DNA of 6,926 nt from Candidatus Krumholzibacteriota bacterium (GTDB lineage Bacteria > Krumholzibacteriota > Krumholzibacteriia > Krumholzibacteriales > Krumholzibacteriaceae), in the NCBI GenBank assembly GCA_030672805.1, contig DAOVFR010000135.1, forward strand, positions 1 to 6,926. The letters run 5' to 3'. The notes under the pieces were generated by a model. It was not told the DNA's origin. It searched no databases and was given only the letters and a program-made list of their open reading frames with translations. Positions 1 to 6,302 of the stretch are shown here, one piece after another (within the stretch, counting starts at the first letter, position 1; every line of letters starts with the position of its first letter). The translations under genes and the position numbers were made by a program.

Positions 1-907
1 CGGAGTCTATTCCGGGAACCCGAAGGTCTCGGGCAGTGACCTCGAGCGTGTAAGGGGGAATTTCGGCCTGGACAGGCCCCTTCCTATTCAGTACCTGTAC
101 TGGGCGCGAAAGGTGTTTCTCCGGTTCGATTTCGGTAAGAGCTATGTAACCGGCCGTCCCGTAACGGAAATGATCGTCGAACGGCTGCCCGCCACGCTCG
201 AGCTGATGGGTACGGCGTTCCTGATCGCGGTCGTGATCGGTGTGGGAATGGGCGTGGCTTCGGCGCTGAGGAAGGACAGGTTCATCGATCACCTGTTCTC
301 GATAGTCTCGACGGCCGGGCTGTCGGTTCCGGTCTTCTGGCTCGGACTCATGGCGATTGCCCTGTTCTCCCTGAAGCTCGGCCTGCTGCCGGCCGGAGGG
401 AGGGAAACGATCGGCGGCAGCGGCAACCTTGCAGATCACGTGAAGCACCTGGTATTGCCTGCCCTGGTCCTGGCACTTGCCTATCTCGCATCGTGGAGCC
501 GATACCTCCGTGCCGGTCTCGTGAGGGCGATCGGCGAAGATTTCGTACGGACCGCGCGGGCCAAGGGCCTCGGAGAGCGCACCGTTATTTTCAAGCATGC
601 GATGAAGAACGCGGTCCTGCCGCTCGTGACCGTTGTCGTGATGCAGGTGCCGACTATCTTTACCGGCGCCGTCATCACCGAGACCGTCTTCTCGTGGCCC
701 GGCATGGGGCGGCTGTTCTACGAAGGTCTCCAGCGCCAGGATTACACGAGGGTGCTCGGTGTCGTCGTGATCTCTTCGCTGCTGATAATTGCCTTCAACC
801 TTGTCGGCGACATCCTCTGCATGCTCGTCGATCCGAGATACGCGTCCGGAATGGAAGACCGCAACGTACCTGCAGCCCCGCACCGGCGGGCAGCACAGCC
901 CCTGTGA
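1..907 (+). CDS. dppB: ABC transporter permease, DppB/OppB family (5' truncated)
   Basis: This is one of two inner-membrane channel subunits of an ABC importer of the peptide/nickel type. The reading frame is open from base 2, so the start lies upstream of the window. The GTG at 113 is not the start, because the 37 codons before it read as typical family sequence (LERVRGNFGLDRPLPIQYL). About 301 residues are visible; the family usually has 310-340, so roughly the first membrane helix is missing. Visible hallmarks are FGKSY after the periplasmic segment, the helix from RLPATLEL, and the cytoplasmic EAA loop near 536-650 (EDFVRTARAKGLGE, then KHAMKNAVLPL) that docks on the ATPase. ETVFSWPGMGRL and the closing VDPRY follow. 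About 20 polar residues, including HRR, extend past VDPRY, more than usual. The partner permease follows at once. Whether the substrate is dipeptide, oligopeptide or nickel cannot be read from this subunit, so the symbol denotes the family only. Confidence 0.95.
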   Translation, partial: GVYSGNPKVSGSDLERVRGNFGLDRPLPIQYLYWARKVFLRFDFGKSYVTGRPVTEMIVERLPATLELMGTAFLIAVVIGVGMGVASALRKDRFIDHLFSIVSTAGLSVPVFWLGLMAIALFSLKLGLLPAGGRETIGGSGNLADHVKHLVLPALVLALAYLASWSRYLRAGLVRAIGEDFVRTARAKGLGERTVIFKHAMKNAVLPLVTVVVMQVPTIFTGAVITETVFSWPGMGRLFYEGLQRQDYTRVLGVVVISSLLIIAFNLVGDILCMLVDPRYASGMEDRNVPAAPHRRAAQPL

Positions 908-940
908 GGAGAATCGGGAGAGCATGTCAATGCGGCTGAC

Positions 941-946
941 AGGAGA
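941..946 (+). promoter_or_regulatory. Ribosome binding site deciding the dppC start
   Basis: AGGAGA lies 10 bases before the ATG at 957. In-frame ATGs at 924 and 930 are served less clearly, by AGGAG at 907-911 (overlapping the upstream stop) and GGGAG at 916-920. The site at 941 with ATG 957 gives a 291-residue protein of normal length, so 957 is preferred. The ATG at 930, nine bases after GGGAG, is the main alternative. Confidence 0.55.
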
Positions 947-956
947 ACGAACCGAA

Positions 957-1832
957 ATGTGCATTGTGGATCAGGCCCCTGTTCCGGTATCGCATGTGCG
1001 TGGTGGGTTCGTCCGTTCCTTCCTCGAGTACCGGCCGGCCGTTTTTGCCCTGATGCTCATCATTCTCCTCGTTATCATCGTGGTGCTTGCGCCGTTTCTC
1101 TCGCCGTACGGGAGGGACTCGCTGGACCTGGACGGGATACTTGCTCCCCCGTCGGCCGAAAACGTGCTCGGGACCGACGAGCTGGGAAGGGATATCCTTA
1201 CGAGGCTGATCCACGGGGGACGGTTCACGCTCCTGGTGGCTTTCGCGTCGGTCGCTATCGCGCTCGTAATAGGCATCGTTCTCGGGACCGTCTCGGGATA
1301 TATCGGCGGGGCGGCCGATCATGCCGTTACCGCCCTGATAGACCTGTTTCTCTCGATTCCCGTATTCCTGGTGCTTCTCATCGCCGCATCGATGGGGAAG
1401 GGCCGGTTGTGGCCCATTCCGCTTGTTATCGGAGTCACGTCGTGGATGGAGATCGCGAGACTGGTACGTGCGGAATTTCTCACCCTGAGGTGCGAGGAGT
1501 ACGTCGATGCAGCCCGACTGATCGGCTCGCGGCACCTCACGGTCGTCGTGCGGCACATCCTTCCGAATGCGCTTCCTCCCGTCATCGTGGCGGTTACTGT
1601 CGGTTTCTCGCAGGCGATGCTGATCGAGAGCGCCCTGAGCTTCCTCGGTTTCGGCGTGCAGCCGCCGCTTCCGACCTGGGGCAACATGCTTCACAATGCC
1701 CAGGTCTTTATGAGAAAGGTCCCGGCCGCGGCATTTGCTCCGGGTCTCATGATATTTATCACCTGTCTCTCGTTCCACCTGATCGGGGACGGCCTGCGAA
1801 GGGCGCTTGCACGGGAACACGAATCATCGTAA
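957..1832 (+). CDS. dppC: ABC transporter permease, DppC/OppC family
   Basis: This is the second channel subunit of the peptide/nickel-type ABC importer, expected to pair with the upstream DppB-like protein in the inner membrane. From ATG 957 it has 291 residues, normal for the family. A short cytoplasmic N-terminus is followed by helix 1 (about 29-50). The hallmark LGTDELGRDILTRLIHGGR is at 71-89. Further helices lie near 91-115, 125-145, 205-225 and 262-283. The EAA loop is EEYVDAARLIGSRH (180-193) with RHILPNALPP (199-208). ALSFLGFGVQPPLPTWGNML (226-245) is the classic C-terminal signature. The end, GDGLRRALAREHESS, lacks the usual DPR. The gap to the upstream gene is 49 bases, so the two are surely co-transcribed. 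No ATPase gene follows, unlike the usual dppBCDF order; the ATPases and binding protein may lie upstream or elsewhere. Upstream in-frame ATGs at 924 and 930 would add 11 or 9 residues. Confidence 0.95.
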   Translation: MCIVDQAPVPVSHVRGGFVRSFLEYRPAVFALMLIILLVIIVVLAPFLSPYGRDSLDLDGILAPPSAENVLGTDELGRDILTRLIHGGRFTLLVAFASVAIALVIGIVLGTVSGYIGGAADHAVTALIDLFLSIPVFLVLLIAASMGKGRLWPIPLVIGVTSWMEIARLVRAEFLTLRCEEYVDAARLIGSRHLTVVVRHILPNALPPVIVAVTVGFSQAMLIESALSFLGFGVQPPLPTWGNMLHNAQVFMRKVPAAAFAPGLMIFITCLSFHLIGDGLRRALAREHESS

Positions 1833-1885
1833 TTTAATACGGTAACTGTTTGAAATCATGGACCCGGTGCTGGGGCCCGTAATGA

Positions 1886-2935
1886 ATGGTTCATCGCATG
1901 AAGAATATGATCAGGGCGATCGGGATGGTATCGGGGGGACTCGACAGCGTGCTCGCCGCCGCCCTCCTGCAGCGCCAGGGGATCGAAATCCGGGGGCTCT
2001 ACTTCTTCAATGGTTTTTCTTCGGGTATTGTTCGAAAGCTCGTCTACGGTGAGCAGTCCCTTCAGGAACTGCTCGAGAGGAAAGCGGGGGAAATGTCGGG
2101 AGCTTTCCGGTTCCCGATCGATGTCGTCGACGTCTCCGAGGAATTCATGCAGGTACTCCTCTCGCCGCGCTACGGCTACGGGGCGAACGTCAATCCCTGT
2201 ATCGACTGCCGGATCTTCCTGCTGAAAAGAGCGAGGGAGATCATGGAACGGGAAGGGTACGATTTCATTTTCTCCGGCGAGGTGCTCGGCCAGCGGCCGA
2301 TGTCCCAGCGCAAGCAGGCGATGGATCTCGTCGAGCGAAGGAGCGGGCTCGAAGGGTTTCTGCTGCGCCCCCTGTGCGCAAAGCTCCTTTCCCCTACCGT
2401 TCCCGAACGCGATGGAAGGGTTGACAGGGGCATGCTCCTCGACATTCAGGGCCGTTCCCGAAAGCGGCAGCTCGCCCTCGCCGCGGAGCTGGGAGTGGAG
2501 GGATTTTCCTCACCGGCCGGGGGATGCACCCTCACCGACGAGAACTACGCAGCGAGGTTCAGGGATCTCGTCGGGAACGTGAAAGAGCCCCGGCTCCGGT
2601 TCGATTCAGCGGTTTTGCTGTCGTTCGGAAGACACTTCCGCCTCTCTCCCCGCGTGAAGATCGTTGTTGGAAGGAACAGGTTCGAGAACATGTACCTGGA
2701 AAAGCACTGGACCGATTGCTGGATGGCTTTCCCGGTCGATCATCCCGGTCCCACCACCGTCATCCTCGGTGAACCGACGGACGGAGATCTCGAGACGGCG
2801 GCCGCGATCACGGCGCGGTACGGCGACAGGAAACACGATGTGAGCGTCTGTATCATCGTCTCACGCGGGGAGACGACGAAACATCTGACGGTCTCTCCGG
2901 CTGAGGAAACCCTCATCGATAGGTTCCGTATCTGA
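1886..2935 (+). CDS. ThiI-like PP-loop ATPase with NFACT-R-like C-terminus, probable RNA thiolation enzyme
   Basis: This is probably a cytoplasmic ATP-dependent sulfur transferase acting on RNA, of the type often annotated as tRNA 4-thiouridine synthase or tRNA thiouridylate methyltransferase. It has 349 residues. The PP-loop SGGLDS is at 16-21, followed by an alternating beta/alpha fold (GIEIRGLYF). NPCIDCRIF gives Cys105 and Cys108. GEVLGQRPMS (131-140) and LLRPLCAKLL (159-168, Cys164) follow, and SPAGGC ends at Cys214. From about residue 237, GRHFRLSPRVKIVVGRN (248-264) followed by EN and L resembles the NFACT-R signature VGRN...N..L; this assignment is from memory of the family. There is no room for the N-terminal THUMP domain or the C-terminal rhodanese domain of E. 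coli ThiI. Three cysteines in CxxC plus C order suggest a [4Fe-4S] site as in TtcA/TtuA-type enzymes; this is inference. The start is uncertain: ATGs at 1886, 1898 and 1907 all lack a good SD, and the PP-loop fits any of them. It begins 53 bases after dppC and may be read through from it. Confidence 0.85.
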   Translation: MVHRMKNMIRAIGMVSGGLDSVLAAALLQRQGIEIRGLYFFNGFSSGIVRKLVYGEQSLQELLERKAGEMSGAFRFPIDVVDVSEEFMQVLLSPRYGYGANVNPCIDCRIFLLKRAREIMEREGYDFIFSGEVLGQRPMSQRKQAMDLVERRSGLEGFLLRPLCAKLLSPTVPERDGRVDRGMLLDIQGRSRKRQLALAAELGVEGFSSPAGGCTLTDENYAARFRDLVGNVKEPRLRFDSAVLLSFGRHFRLSPRVKIVVGRNRFENMYLEKHWTDCWMAFPVDHPGPTTVILGEPTDGDLETAAAITARYGDRKHDVSVCIIVSRGETTKHLTVSPAEETLIDRFRI

Positions 2936-3006
2936 CCGGTTCCGTTTCCATAATTCATCGAAAAAATCTGATACGTATCAGGGAATCCGTGACCGGAATT
3001 TTATTT
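2936..3006 (+). terminator. Possible weak terminator for the ThiI-like gene
   Basis: Directly after the stop codon, CCGGT (2936-2940) and TTCC (2946-2949) can pair with ACCGG (2992-2996) and GGAA (2982-2985). This encloses the 14-base palindrome and is followed by AATTTTATTT (2997-3006). The stem has a large internal mismatch, so it is only a candidate. It would make the convergent gap a bidirectional terminator. The T-rich part overlaps the last codons of the Nudix gene. Confidence 0.3.
2961..2981 (-). terminator. Rho-independent terminator for the Nudix gene
   Basis: A perfect 14-base palindrome, CTGATACGTATCAG (2968-2981), can form a 5-bp stem with a 4-base loop. On the minus strand it is followed by ATTTTTT (the A run at 2961-2966 on +). 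It lies 19 bases past the Nudix stop codon. The stem is short and AT-containing, so strength is uncertain. Confidence 0.6.
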
Positions 3007-3525
3007 CGTGGCGCCGGCCTGTCCGCGGCCGATGAGGTACGTATCGATAAGCGCGCCATGGCTCTCGAAGGCGAGTGGCGGCATGGAACCGGTGTCGAAG
3101 AAACGTGCCTCATCCGCATCGTCACCCGCACGGATCGACCCTTCGTGATGCGAGAAGTGGTAGCCGATGATAAGAAGCGATGTTCCGTAATAAACACTTT
3201 CCTGGTAGATGATGTCGACAAGCGACGGGCCGGATGCATCGAGACCGGTTTCCTCCTCGAGCTCTCTCCGTGCGGCCTCGGCCGGGCTCTCGCCGTTCTC
3301 GACGAAGCCCCCGGGCAGCGCCCACTCATTCCTGCCCGGTTCCCGGTTGCGCCGGACGAGCAGGATGCGTCCCGCCCCGTCGGTGATGATGGCTGTCGAG
3401 GCGGGTATGGGATTCTCGTACACGTACCTGTTCTCATGCTTGCAGTAGAGACGGACCCGCCCGTTCTCCTCACGTGTGCCGAGCGGTGAGCCGCAAAACG
3501 GGCAGTAATGTTTCTTGCTGTTCAT
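3001..3525 (-). CDS. Nudix hydrolase with degenerate N-terminal zinc ribbon
   Basis: The protein has 174 residues and is predicted to be a soluble Mg-dependent hydrolase of a nucleoside diphosphate linked to another group (ADP-ribose, NADH, sugar nucleotides and similar). The Nudix box is complete at residues 73-95: Gly73, Glu79, then RELEEETGL at 87-95, with all catalytic glutamates. The N-terminus carries CPFCGSPLG (Cys8, Cys11) as the first zinc-ribbon knuckle. The second reads RLYCKHENRYVYENP (25-39), with Cys28 but no fourth cysteine. Zinc-ribbon plus Nudix is the layout of NudC-like and several ADP-ribose pyrophosphatase-like proteins, but the NudC signature SQPWPFPxS is absent, so NudC activity is unlikely. 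The start is the ATG at 3525-3523, with AAGGA nine bases upstream on the minus strand. The frame stays open further upstream to 3732, but that part has no family resemblance and overlaps the cstA start. The gene is divergent from cstA and convergent with the ThiI-like gene. Substrate unknown. Confidence 0.92.
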   Translation of the reverse strand: MNSKKHYCPFCGSPLGTREENGRVRLYCKHENRYVYENPIPASTAIITDGAGRILLVRRNREPGRNEWALPGGFVENGESPAEAARRELEEETGLDASGPSLVDIIYQESVYYGTSLLIIGYHFSHHEGSIRAGDDADEARFFDTGSMPPLAFESHGALIDTYLIGRGQAGATK

Positions 3526-3529
3526 CGAA

Positions 3530-3540
3530 CCGGTTCCTTG
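3530..3540 (-). promoter_or_regulatory. Ribosome binding site of the Nudix gene
   Basis: On the minus strand AAGGA ends nine bases before the ATG at 3525. It supports the 174-residue start over the longer open frame that begins at 3732. Confidence 0.6.
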
Positions 3541-3580
3541 AGGGTGTTCCCGAACATGCTGTGTGTCCGGACCCCGGGTG

Positions 3581-3600
3581 ACGGCGGTCCCGGCCGCCGT
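3581..3600. repeat. Perfect GC-rich inverted repeat in the divergent spacer
   Basis: ACGGCGG (3581-3587) and CCGCCGT (3594-3600) are exact inverted copies around a 6-base loop, TCCCGG. Two small palindromes lie just before it: GTCCGGAC (3565-3572) and CCCGGG (3573-3578). The structure sits 56 bases upstream of the Nudix start and 93 bases before the cstA start. It could be an operator, a structured leader of the Nudix mRNA, or chance in GC-rich DNA. No T tract follows, so it does not look like an intrinsic terminator. Confidence 0.4.
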
Positions 3601-3625
3601 GCGCCGGGTACACCTTAATTTCACG

Positions 3626-3655
3626 TTGCTCTTGCTTGCGGGACTACTGTAACAT
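3626..3655 (+). promoter_or_regulatory. Candidate sigma-70-like promoter for cstA-pfkB
   Basis: TTGCTC (3626-3631) and TAACAT (3650-3655) are spaced by 18 bases and lie about 38 bases before the cstA start. The match to TTGACA/TATAAT is partial, and the organism's consensus is unknown. The position in the divergent spacer is the main support. Confidence 0.25.
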
Positions 3656-3680
3656 AGCACAAAAAGGACACGGACGGAAG

Positions 3681-3686
3681 AGGAGG
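3681..3686 (+). promoter_or_regulatory. Ribosome binding site deciding the cstA start
   Basis: AGGAGG, within a purine run of about 12 bases, ends six bases before the GTG at 3693. It picks this GTG over the earlier in-frame TTG at 3636, which would add 19 residues (including a KRRR-type stretch) not expected at a CstA N-terminus. Confidence 0.8.
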
Positions 3687-3692
3687 AGACCG

Positions 3693-5354
3693 GTGAATGC
3701 TCTCGTGGTGGCTCTCGTAACGCTCGCGGCATATTTCATTGCCTACAGGTTCTATGCCCGTTTCCTGTCGGAACGTGTTCTCTCGCTCGATCCGGCGCGG
3801 AAGACCCCGGCGCACAGTTTCGAGGACGGGTTCGATTTCGTGCCGACAAAGAGGGTTATCCTTTTCGGGCACCACTTCGCCTCGATTGCCGGGCTCGGCC
3901 CCATTCTGGGGCCGGCGATCGCCGTGATATGGGGATGGCTTCCCGCCGTCCTGTGGATTCTGTTCGGATCGATCTTCATCGGATGCGTACACGATCTCTC
4001 GACCCTTTTTGTCTCTCTCCGGAACAGGGGGCGATCGATCGGGGATGTTACAAGGAAGCTGGTCGGACCGAGGGCGCGGATCCTGTTTCTGCTTCTGATA
4101 TTTTTCACCCTGTCGCTCGCGATGGGGACCTTCGTGCGGGTGATCGCCGTGCTCTTCTCCGGCAGCCACCCCGAGTCGGTTCTGCCCGTGGTCACGCTTA
4201 TCTTTCTTGCAATGGCGGTAGGGCTGCTCGTTTACCGGCGCGGCGTGGGCATCACACCGGCGACGGTTTTTGCCATCATCGTGATGTTCTTTTCGATATG
4301 GCTCGGGATCAGGATGCCCGTAACCGGCATCGGCATCCCGGCGTGGGCGATCATCCTCATCGTTTATGCATACATCGCCTCCGTGCTGCCCGTGTGGCTG
4401 CTGCTGCAGCCCAGGGATTATCTCAACGCGTTCCAGCTCGTTATCGGCATGGTTCTCATGTATATCGGCCTGTTTATCTTCCATCCGGCGATTGCGGCCC
4501 CACCGGTCAACGAGGCGGCCACGGGCGCACCGCCGCTCTTCCCGTTTCTCTTCATCACGATCGCGTGCGGCGCCATCTCCGGTTTTCACAGTCTTGTATC
4601 GACGGGGACGACGTCGAAACAGCTCTCCCGGGAGACCGACGCGCGGGCGATAGGATACGGGGGCATGCTCGCCGAGGGGGCTCTCGCCATGATCGTAGTG
4701 CTCGCCTGCACTTCAGGAATTACACGCGGCGAGTGGTTGGAGCATTACTCGTCGTGGCAGGCCGCATCGGGACTTTCGGCCAAGATGGAGGCCTTTGTTC
4801 AGGGCGCCGGCAACTTCATATCAAAGGTCGGCATACCGGCCGGGCTGGCAAGAAGCTTCATCGTAGTGATGGCGGTCGGTTTCGCGATGACGACGCTCGA
4901 TTCGGGCACACGGCTGCTCCGCTTCAACCTCGAGGAGCTTGGCGAGGGGTTGGGTGTAAAACCGCTGCAGAACCGTTTCGTGGCGGCACTCGTGGCCGTG
5001 GTGGGAATCACCTACTTCAGTCTCATGACGGTGGACGGCATGCCGATCGGGCTCACGTTGTGGGAGCTCTTCGGCACGACAAACCAGATCCTCGCCGCTC
5101 TCGGGCTGCTCACCGTTTCACTGTTTCTTTATCGCCTCGGCAAGCCGATCGTATATACATTGATTCCCATGATCGGCATGATGATCATGACGGTCACCGC
5201 CATGGTTGTGAAGCTGAGGACGAACCTGGCCGCCCGCAACTGGTCGCTCCTCATCGTCGGGACTGTTATAATGTTGCTAGCCGTGTGGCTCGTAGTCGAG
5301 ACGGTCCTCGCTTTCCGGCGGCACAGCGCCGGGGACGATGCACCGGAGGATTGA
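3693..5354 (+). CDS. cstA: CstA family transporter (carbon starvation protein; pyruvate/peptide permease)
   Basis: This is a large inner-membrane secondary transporter of the CstA family; studied members take up pyruvate or peptides, probably with protons. It starts at GTG 3693 and has 553 residues, shorter than E. coli CstA or BtsT (about 700) but within the range of short family members. Signatures in order are FGHHFASIAGLGPILGPA (58-75) and WGWLPAVLW (80-88) followed by GSIFIGCVHD (92-101). Next are QPRDYLNAF (239-247), SGFHSLVSTGTTSKQL (296-311) and GYGGMLAE (321-328). AMTTLDSGTRLLRFN (398-412) and LWELFGTTNQILAALGLL (456-473) follow. The hydrophobic pattern suggests about 15 membrane helices. 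The first 370 residues match the CstA core and the rest the 5-helix C-terminal domain. The short C-terminus (HSAGDDAPED) lacks the long extension of BtsT-like proteins. The SD of the downstream kinase lies inside the last codons, and that gene starts two bases after this stop. Pyruvate versus peptide cannot be decided from sequence. Confidence 0.95.
   Translation: MNALVVALVTLAAYFIAYRFYARFLSERVLSLDPARKTPAHSFEDGFDFVPTKRVILFGHHFASIAGLGPILGPAIAVIWGWLPAVLWILFGSIFIGCVHDLSTLFVSLRNRGRSIGDVTRKLVGPRARILFLLLIFFTLSLAMGTFVRVIAVLFSGSHPESVLPVVTLIFLAMAVGLLVYRRGVGITPATVFAIIVMFFSIWLGIRMPVTGIGIPAWAIILIVYAYIASVLPVWLLLQPRDYLNAFQLVIGMVLMYIGLFIFHPAIAAPPVNEAATGAPPLFPFLFITIACGAISGFHSLVSTGTTSKQLSRETDARAIGYGGMLAEGALAMIVVLACTSGITRGEWLEHYSSWQAASGLSAKMEAFVQGAGNFISKVGIPAGLARSFIVVMAVGFAMTTLDSGTRLLRFNLEELGEGLGVKPLQNRFVAALVAVVGITYFSLMTVDGMPIGLTLWELFGTTNQILAALGLLTVSLFLYRLGKPIVYTLIPMIGMMIMTVTAMVVKLRTNLAARNWSLLIVGTVIMLLAVWLVVETVLAFRRHSAGDDAPED
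5345..5350 (+). promoter_or_regulatory. Ribosome binding site of the PfkB kinase, inside the cstA 3' end
   Basis: GGAGGA lies within the last cstA codons, six bases before the ATG at 5357. Ribosomes finishing cstA cover this site, which favours translational coupling. Confidence 0.75.
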
Positions 5355-5356
5355 AC

Positions 5357-6283
5357 ATGCCGCACGGGCGATTCGATGTGGTTGGAGTTGGATACACAGC
5401 GTTAGATTGCCTCGGCGTGATTCCACACTTCCCGGTGGAAAATAAAAAGCTCGAGATGCTCCGGTTCACCGTGCAGGGTGGGGGACCCGCCGCGACCGCG
5501 ACGGTCGCCGCCGGGAGGCTCGGTTTGTCAACGGCGTATCACGGCAAGATAGGAGATGACGATTTCGGGAGACGCATGCTTGGGGAACTGGAGCGCGAGG
5601 GCGTCGATGTATCTTCGGTTATCGTGGAGGAAGGGGGGTGCTCCCAGTTTGCATTCATCATGGTTGATGAACGGACGGCGGCACGGACGATCCTGTGGAC
5701 GCGTGGCGAGAATTCGCCCTTTACTCCCGGTGAGGTCGATCTTGATCTCATCCGGTCGGCGAGGGGGCTCCTGATCGATAGTCTCGAGCCCGCCGCGGCG
5801 CTTGCAGCGGCACGCTGCGCCCATGAAAACGGCATCCCTGTTCTGATAGATGCAGGCACGCTGCGCGATGGTATAAAGGAACTCCTCCCCCTGTGTGATC
5901 ACATCATTGCGAGTGAGACCTTCGCCGGGCAGATCTCGGGTGGCGGTGTCGGAGAGGCACTCGAGCGCATCCATTCATTCGGTCCGAAGACAGCGGTCGT
6001 TACACTCGGCGAAAGGGGATGTGCTGCAATCTCCGGCGCGGGAGTGGTCGAGGTGGCCGGTTTCCCGGTAAAGGCGGTGGACACGACCGGGGCGGGAGAC
6101 GTGTTTCACGGCGCCTTCATGTATGCCGTGCTCCGGGGCTGGGATCTCTACCGGATGTGTGTTTTTGCAAACGCGGTTGCGGCGATGAAGTGCACGAAGC
6201 CCGGCGGCAGGGCCGGTATACCTGATATAGAGGGCGTAACGGCGTTTCTGGAGCGTGAACGTCCCGATCTCGATTTCAGATAA
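5357..6283 (+). CDS. PfkB (ribokinase) family carbohydrate kinase
   Basis: This is a cytoplasmic ATP-dependent sugar kinase of 308 residues, full length for the family. The N-terminus FDVVGVGYTALDCLG (6-20) opens the Rossmann-like fold. PfkB motif 1 is GGGPAATATVAAGRLG (41-56), then KIGDDDFG (64-71). TLGERG (216-221) and motif 2, VDTTGAGDVFHGAF (241-254), form the ATP/anion hole, with Asp248 as the expected catalytic base. CTKPGGRAGIPD (279-290) near the end closely resembles the same region of E. coli sulfofructose kinase YihV (recalled, not searched). However, the residue aligning with the YihV sulfonate-binding Arg138 appears to be Leu143, so sulfofructose is not supported. The substrate is unknown; a hexose, ketose or polyol is likely. 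The ATG at 5357 is two bases after the cstA stop, with its SD inside cstA, so the pair is one coupled operon. The frame is also open for 1.4 kb upstream across cstA, but that part is a shadow with no family resemblance. Confidence 0.93.
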   Translation: MPHGRFDVVGVGYTALDCLGVIPHFPVENKKLEMLRFTVQGGGPAATATVAAGRLGLSTAYHGKIGDDDFGRRMLGELEREGVDVSSVIVEEGGCSQFAFIMVDERTAARTILWTRGENSPFTPGEVDLDLIRSARGLLIDSLEPAAALAAARCAHENGIPVLIDAGTLRDGIKELLPLCDHIIASETFAGQISGGGVGEALERIHSFGPKTAVVTLGERGCAAISGAGVVEVAGFPVKAVDTTGAGDVFHGAFMYAVLRGWDLYRMCVFANAVAAMKCTKPGGRAGIPDIEGVTAFLERERPDLDFR

Positions 6284-6302
6284 GGGAAGCACGGTTACCC
6301 CG

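Noticed and set aside
927..1820. Minus-strand open frame of 297 codons opposite dppC
   Set aside because: It is antisense to a clear DppC permease, is highly charged and low in hydrophobic residues, and has no recognisable motif. It is a GC-rich shadow.
959..1837. Plus-strand open frame of 292 codons in another frame of dppC
   Set aside because: It is arginine-rich with no family signature, while dppC in the other frame carries every hallmark.
1833..1885. Possible terminator or riboswitch between dppC and the ThiI-like gene
   Set aside because: Only a 3-4 bp GC pairing (around 1862-1880) with no T tract is present, and 53 bases are too few for a known riboswitch.
2955..3473. Overlapping open frames on both strands across the Nudix gene
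   Set aside because: The Nudix box and the SD single out one frame; the others have no motifs.
3636..3692. Upstream TTG start for cstA
   Set aside because: It would add a basic, non-membrane stretch and lacks an SD, while GTG 3693 has AGGAGG six bases upstream and begins with a typical CstA N-terminus.
3621..4589. Minus-strand open frame of 322 codons opposite cstA
   Set aside because: Its composition is extremely charged (long runs rich in E, D, R and H), typical of the antisense of a membrane protein.
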